Origin: an uncultured Collinsella sp.
Lineage (GTDB): Bacteria > Actinomycetota > Coriobacteriia > Coriobacteriales > Coriobacteriaceae
Direction: 5' to 3'
DNA: 9,397 nt
Assembly (NCBI GenBank): GCA_902465105.1
Contig: CABQLM010000068.1
Span: 1 to 9,397 of the forward strand
The stretch's first letter is position 1. Each line of letters begins with the position of its first letter. A program made the position numbers and the translations under genes. Below the pieces are notes generated by a model that did no database searches, was not told the DNA's origin, and worked only from the letters and a program-made list of their open reading frames with translations. Below, piece by piece: positions 6,766 through 9,397 of the stretch.

Positions 6766-7664
6766 GGGGTCTTGCCGGGTTTTCGGTCGCGACGGCATGT
6801 GGAGTGGAGCCTCACGTTCCGAGAGTGCCGCCGGCGGAGCTGGTACGCCAGGTGTTTGAATCGGTGGTCGAGAAGTTGCCACGCGAGCTGGTGGAAAATG
6901 ATCTGCTAATAAAGATCGCCCGCTCTTGGACATTGTTGATTCCCGTGCGCCGCCTCGGTCTTGTCGTTGAGGATGATGCTTCACGCTTGGCGTTCCTGTT
7001 GTTATCGAGTGGTGCCTGCTGCCTTGCGCTTGCCGTGGTATCGCTATCGCCCATCGGCTTTGCCCTGGGGTTGGTCGCGCCGTTTGGCGTGGGTGCCGCT
7101 CGCGATACCTTTGACCGCCGCCGCGAGCAACACGATGTGGAAGAGGCCATGCCTGAGGCTTTTACGGTGCTCTCTATGTCGCTTGCCTCGGGTCATTCGC
7201 TGGCCCAGGGTATGAGATTTGTAGGAACTCATGCGCAAGAGCCGGTGCATACCGAGTTTTTGCGCGTGGCTGCGGCGATTGACTGCGGTATAGCGGCGAC
7301 CGATGCGCTGGACGATTTGCTTGTTCGCATCGATGCCCCCGGTCTTTCACTTGTCACGCTGGCGCTTAAGGTTTCACAGCGCACGGGCGCCCCACTTGCC
7401 GGCCTACTGTCCGAGGCGTCGGACATGGTAGGGGAGCGCATTGAACTCAAGCGCCGTCTGGACGTCAAAACGTCGCAGGCGCGTATGTCGGCGCATATGG
7501 TCTCGGTGATGCCGGCGGGTATGTGCGCAGCGCTAGCGCTGCTTTCGGCCGACTTCCGTCGCGGCCTTGCGACGCCGGCCGGTGCCGGTGCCGTGGTACT
7601 GGGGCTTGCCCTCAATGCCGTTGCCTTGATGGTCATCCGACGCATTATGCGGGTGGAGCTATGA
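6738..7664 (+). CDS. tadB: TadB-like inner-membrane platform protein (T2SSF domain)
   Basis: This 308-residue membrane protein sits directly after the ATPase. It has an N-terminal hydrophobic segment (about 3-20), a hydrophobic pair (about 85-118), then a cytoplasmic T2SSF domain starting near MPEAFTVLSMSLASGHSLAQGM (from 138). It ends with two further segments (about 254-272 and 279-300). The layout is that of TadB, which with TadC forms the membrane base through which TadA drives pilin assembly. ATG 6738 is preceded by a near-ideal AGAGGAGG (6723-6730, 7 bases away) and lies 28 bases inside tadA, so the two proteins are probably made in step. The end overlaps tadC by ATGA. The assignment to TadB rather than TadC rests on order and on the longer N-terminal part. 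Confidence 0.9.
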   Translation: MEIVVSLVVGGLAGFSVATACGVEPHVPRVPPAELVRQVFESVVEKLPRELVENDLLIKIARSWTLLIPVRRLGLVVEDDASRLAFLLLSSGACCLALAVVSLSPIGFALGLVAPFGVGAARDTFDRRREQHDVEEAMPEAFTVLSMSLASGHSLAQGMRFVGTHAQEPVHTEFLRVAAAIDCGIAATDALDDLLVRIDAPGLSLVTLALKVSQRTGAPLAGLLSEASDMVGERIELKRRLDVKTSQARMSAHMVSVMPAGMCAALALLSADFRRGLATPAGAGAVVLGLALNAVALMVIRRIMRVEL

Positions 7665-8302
7665 GTGTTCTGATCATAATCGCGGCGTGTCTGTGTGCGC
7701 TCAGCGTGTTTGTCGCGACGGGCCTAGAGCGTTCGGACGCGTGCAAGATTGCCCGGGCCTGCAAATGCAAGGTGTTGCTGGTTCTTGCGGCAGCTCGCTC
7801 GGCGACCAGTGCTCTGACGGCACGATTAAAGGTTGCGCTCGGCACGGATGGCCTGACGCAAGTGTCGTTGGGCGAGGTATCCGAGATGATCGACGTGGTG
7901 CGTTTGGGGCTTTCAGCCGGTCTCTCGTTTGATGCGGCGCTCGAGGTTTTTTGTACCAATCGCCGATCGGCGCTGTCTTCCCGCCTTGAGCGAGCCTGTA
8001 TGGCGTGGCGGGTGGGCGTGGGGACGCGTGAGGACGAGCTTCTTGCCGCTGCGTACGACTTGGATGTGCGGGCGCTCGAGAGCTTTGCCATCACCGTGGG
8101 ACAGGCGCTTGCTCTGGGTGCCCCGCTTGCCGAGACGTTGGCGGCTCAAAGTCGCGAAATCCGCGCGGCCCATCGTGCCGCGGTCGAGCGTGAAATCGAG
8201 CGCGCGCCGGTCAAGCTGCTGGTCCCCACCGGCACGCTCATCTTGCCGGCGTTGCTTTTGTCCATATTGGGCCCGCTGCTGGGAGCAGGCGGGATGATGT
8301 AG
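7661..8302 (+). CDS. tadC: TadC-like inner-membrane platform protein (T2SSF domain)
   Basis: The 213-residue protein starts at ATG 7661, overlapping the tadB stop (ATGA). A longer frame back to 7523 would lie inside tadB and has no ribosome site. It has an N-terminal membrane segment (MSVLIIIAACLCALSVFVA), a T2SSF stretch LGEVSEMIDVVRLGLSAGLS (about 70-89) and its second half LESFAITVGQALALGAPLAETL. A strong C-terminal hydrophobic segment is at about 185-210. It is shorter than many TadC proteins, which are nearer 290-330 residues, and lacks the central hydrophobic pair of TadB, so the membrane topology may be reduced. It is the expected partner of TadB in the pilus base. The next gene begins 10 bases on, behind its own strong ribosome site. 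Confidence 0.85.
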   Translation: MSVLIIIAACLCALSVFVATGLERSDACKIARACKCKVLLVLAAARSATSALTARLKVALGTDGLTQVSLGEVSEMIDVVRLGLSAGLSFDAALEVFCTNRRSALSSRLERACMAWRVGVGTREDELLAAAYDLDVRALESFAITVGQALALGAPLAETLAAQSREIRAAHRAAVEREIERAPVKLLVPTGTLILPALLLSILGPLLGAGGMM

Positions 8303-8312
8303 GGAGGAATAC

Positions 8313-8546
8313 ATGAACACGATGACTGACGCTGCCGGCAAGGTCCAGAGCTGGGCGTTTTGCCCGGTGGTGCGTACTCGCCAGTACGCCAGGACGTTAT
8401 TGCAGGAGGAAAGTGCGCAGGGTACCACCGAGTACGCCATCTTGGTTGGCGTGCTCGTGGTGATTGCGATTATTGCCATCGTTGCATTTAAGGGCAAGGT
8501 CCAAGATCTATGGAACGCTATCAGCGAGGGCATCAACAGCCTGTAG
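8313..8546 (+). CDS. flp: Flp-type pilin precursor
   Basis: This 77-residue protein has a long leader (residues 1-35, with several Arg) ending LLQEESA, then QGTTEYAILVGVLVVIAIIAIVAF and a short amphipathic tail. The Glu-Tyr pair (40-41) followed by an unbroken hydrophobic helix is the mark of Flp major pilins. By the usual rule (Glu at +5) cleavage falls between Ala35 and Gln36, giving a 42-residue mature subunit; the family normally has Gly at -1. Cleavage after Gly37 would put Glu at +3, which is less typical. The start ATG 8313 has AGGGAGG 5 bases before it (8301-8307), the clearest ribosome site in the operon, as expected for the most abundant product. A prepilin peptidase is needed but is not in the window. 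Confidence 0.93.
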   Translation: MNTMTDAAGKVQSWAFCPVVRTRQYARTLLQEESAQGTTEYAILVGVLVVIAIIAIVAFKGKVQDLWNAISEGINSL

Positions 8547-9073
8547 AGAATGGGCGGCTCGTCTGCTTGCCGTTGGTGCTCGCCTGCGCGGTCGTGGCGG
8601 TGGCGGTGGCGGTCTGGGGACTTAACGCAGTGCGGCAACAGCGTTCTGGGGTTGCCGTGGAGGCGGGCTCCGGTTTGGCTGCGACGTCTCAAAAAGACGA
8701 TGCGCAAGGCACGGGCGATGCGGATACCGCTGTCACGGCGCAAACGTTCTTGCAAGCGCTCGACGAGCGGGCGAGTGTTGCGACGGGTTCATCTGCAAAC
8801 AGCGCAATTGTGGTTCGGCTCGCATGGTCCGAGGACCGACCGTTGACCGAGACGGCGGCGGACATACTGCACGCCTACCGTGAGGTGTCCACAGCGCGAC
8901 TTGCCCTGAGCGGTTATCTCGACATCAAGGGCAACGTGTGGGGCACCATTGTGCGTGACGGACGCGGCTGGGTCGATATGGTGACGGTCGCCGCGGATGT
9001 CGGCGATGCTTCGTGTCGCCTGCGCGTGGTCCGTCTGGCCCCGCAAACAACGAACCCAAAGGAGGGGTCGTGA
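8510..9073 (+). CDS. Unrecognised membrane-anchored protein of the pilus operon
   Basis: I do not recognise this 187-residue protein. A short polar start (1-16) is followed by a strong membrane segment (about 17-40, with a Val-Ala repeat), then a polar Ser/Thr/Asp-rich stretch (about 45-78) and a compact C-terminal region (about 79-178). This would place the bulk outside the membrane. The C-terminal part has a probable helix (AADILHAYREVSTAR) and then strand-like SGYLDIKGNVWGTIV and GWVDMVTVAADV. It has no AQxTxE pilin box. ATG 8510 lies 37 bases inside flp in another frame, with only a weak AAGG upstream, so translation may depend on flp. TTG 8567, TTG 8573 or GTG 8576 are alternative starts but would cut into the membrane segment. 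The position between flp and the TadE-like genes suggests an accessory assembly or minor component (inference). Confidence 0.75.
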   Translation: MERYQRGHQQPVENGRLVCLPLVLACAVVAVAVAVWGLNAVRQQRSGVAVEAGSGLAATSQKDDAQGTGDADTAVTAQTFLQALDERASVATGSSANSAIVVRLAWSEDRPLTETAADILHAYREVSTARLALSGYLDIKGNVWGTIVRDGRGWVDMVTVAADVGDASCRLRVVRLAPQTTNPKEGS

Positions 9074-9074
9074 A

Positions 9075-9293
9075 ATGCATGATGTCCTGTGTGAGGAATC
9101 TGCCCAGTCGACGGTCGAATACGCCATCGTCACGGTGGCGTTGCTTTCCATCGTGCTGGCGATCGCGGGGCTTTGGCGCGCTGGCGCCGATGGACGTCTG
9201 GCGGCACTGGTCGAGCGGGCGGCGTCTCATGGCGTCACTTCGGCATCGGTTATCGACGTCGCTGCGGGCGCCAAGGACATCGCGCTGTATTGA
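9075..9293 (+). CDS. Short TadE/Flp-like minor pilin precursor
   Basis: This 72-residue protein begins MHDVLCEESA, a short leader, then QSTVEYAIVTVALLSIVLAIAG, a pilin-type hydrophobic helix, and a polar tail of about 38 residues. The processing box matches that of the upstream Flp (EESAQ-x-T-x-EYAI), giving predicted cleavage between Ala10 and Gln11 with Glu15 at +5. The tail is longer than in Flp and has no Cys. ATG 9075 follows the previous stop by one base and has AAAGGAGG at 9058-9065, 9 bases upstream. A longer frame from 8997 would overlap the preceding gene and lacks a ribosome site. It may be a second Flp or a TadE-like pseudopilin; its size falls between the two. It is probably a minor component of the fibre or its tip. 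Confidence 0.82.
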   Translation: MHDVLCEESAQSTVEYAIVTVALLSIVLAIAGLWRAGADGRLAALVERAASHGVTSASVIDVAAGAKDIALY

Positions 9294-9397
9294 TACGACG
9301 CGCGAGGACCGGGCACAGTCTACGGTCGAGGCGGCTTTTTTATTGCCGACGTTTCTGACGCTCGTTCTGTTGGCGCTGCAGCCGGTGTGCCTGCTCT
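9229..9397 (+). CDS. TadE-like pseudopilin, N-terminal part (3' end outside window)
   Basis: The frame runs open to the window edge and encodes EDRAQSTVEAAFLLPTFLTL and further hydrophobic residues. This is the TadE-type start, in which the Tyr after Glu is replaced by Ala and followed by a Phe-Leu-Leu-Pro helix. The box AQSTVE repeats that of the two upstream pilin-like genes and predicts cleavage between Ala29 and Gln30 if translation starts at ATG 9229. That ATG lies 65 bases inside the previous gene without a clear ribosome site and gives an Arg-rich leader. ATT at 9289 is the only other nearby choice and is a rare start. The coding frame from about 9301 is secure; the start is not. TadE proteins are minor pilins processed by the same peptidase as Flp. 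Confidence 0.72.
   Translation, partial: MASLRHRLSTSLRAPRTSRCIDTTREDRAQSTVEAAFLLPTFLTLVLLALQPVCLL

Noticed and set aside
7523..7660. Upstream extension of tadC inside tadB
   Set aside because: The ATGA overlap at 7661 gives the expected hydrophobic start; the extension is Arg/Cys-rich shadow sequence.
7913..8755. Minus-strand open frame across tadC, flp and the next gene
   Set aside because: It runs antisense to three well-supported genes and shows no family features.
8550..8846. Alternative reading frame starting just after the flp stop
   Set aside because: Its product is Arg/Ser/Trp-rich with no motif, while the overlapping frame from 8510 encodes a clean membrane segment.

Overview
This GC-rich window (all genes on the + strand, frequent GTG starts, strong GGAGG-type ribosome sites, U-tract terminators) looks like a chromosome segment from a high-GC Gram-positive bacterium. 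The gene content and the compact Tad locus without a secretin suggest the Coriobacteriia, perhaps Collinsella; this is inference from overall appearance, not a database match.

Region 1 (1-1752): the C-terminal 503 residues of a P-type cation ATPase of the SERCA/PMCA-like calcium-pump branch, whose start lies left of the window. A 240-base intergenic stretch follows. It holds a long imperfect palindrome (1524-1611) and a very clean intrinsic terminator (1671-1704). Region 2 (1753-2989): a stand-alone rsgA gene for the circularly permuted ribosome-assembly GTPase. It starts at a GTG just after the terminator and is closed by a second strong terminator.

Region 3 (2990-9397, running off the right edge): a leader of about 200 bases, then a tightly packed operon for a Tad/Flp-type (type IVc) pilus. 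Its order is cpaB-like, tadZ/cpaE-like, tadA/cpaF ATPase, tadB, tadC, flp pilin, an unrecognised membrane-anchored protein, a short pilin-like protein and the start of a TadE-like pseudopilin. Most junctions are ATGA overlaps or deeper overlaps, so translation is probably coupled. In the model, TadA powers the TadB/TadC inner-membrane platform, TadZ positions the machine, the CpaB-like protein is an envelope component, and Flp plus the TadE-like proteins are the fibre and minor pilins. No prepilin peptidase (TadV), secretin (RcpA) or TadD/TadG is visible; the operon may continue to the right.

The points most worth a second look are: an Ala-Gln-[Ser/Gly]-Thr-x-Glu processing box shared by all three pilin-like proteins, with Ala where family members usually have Gly at -1; a TadZ lacking the ParA signature lysine and carrying a linker of about 145 residues; an unknown membrane protein whose start is nested inside flp; and the structured leader in front of the operon.
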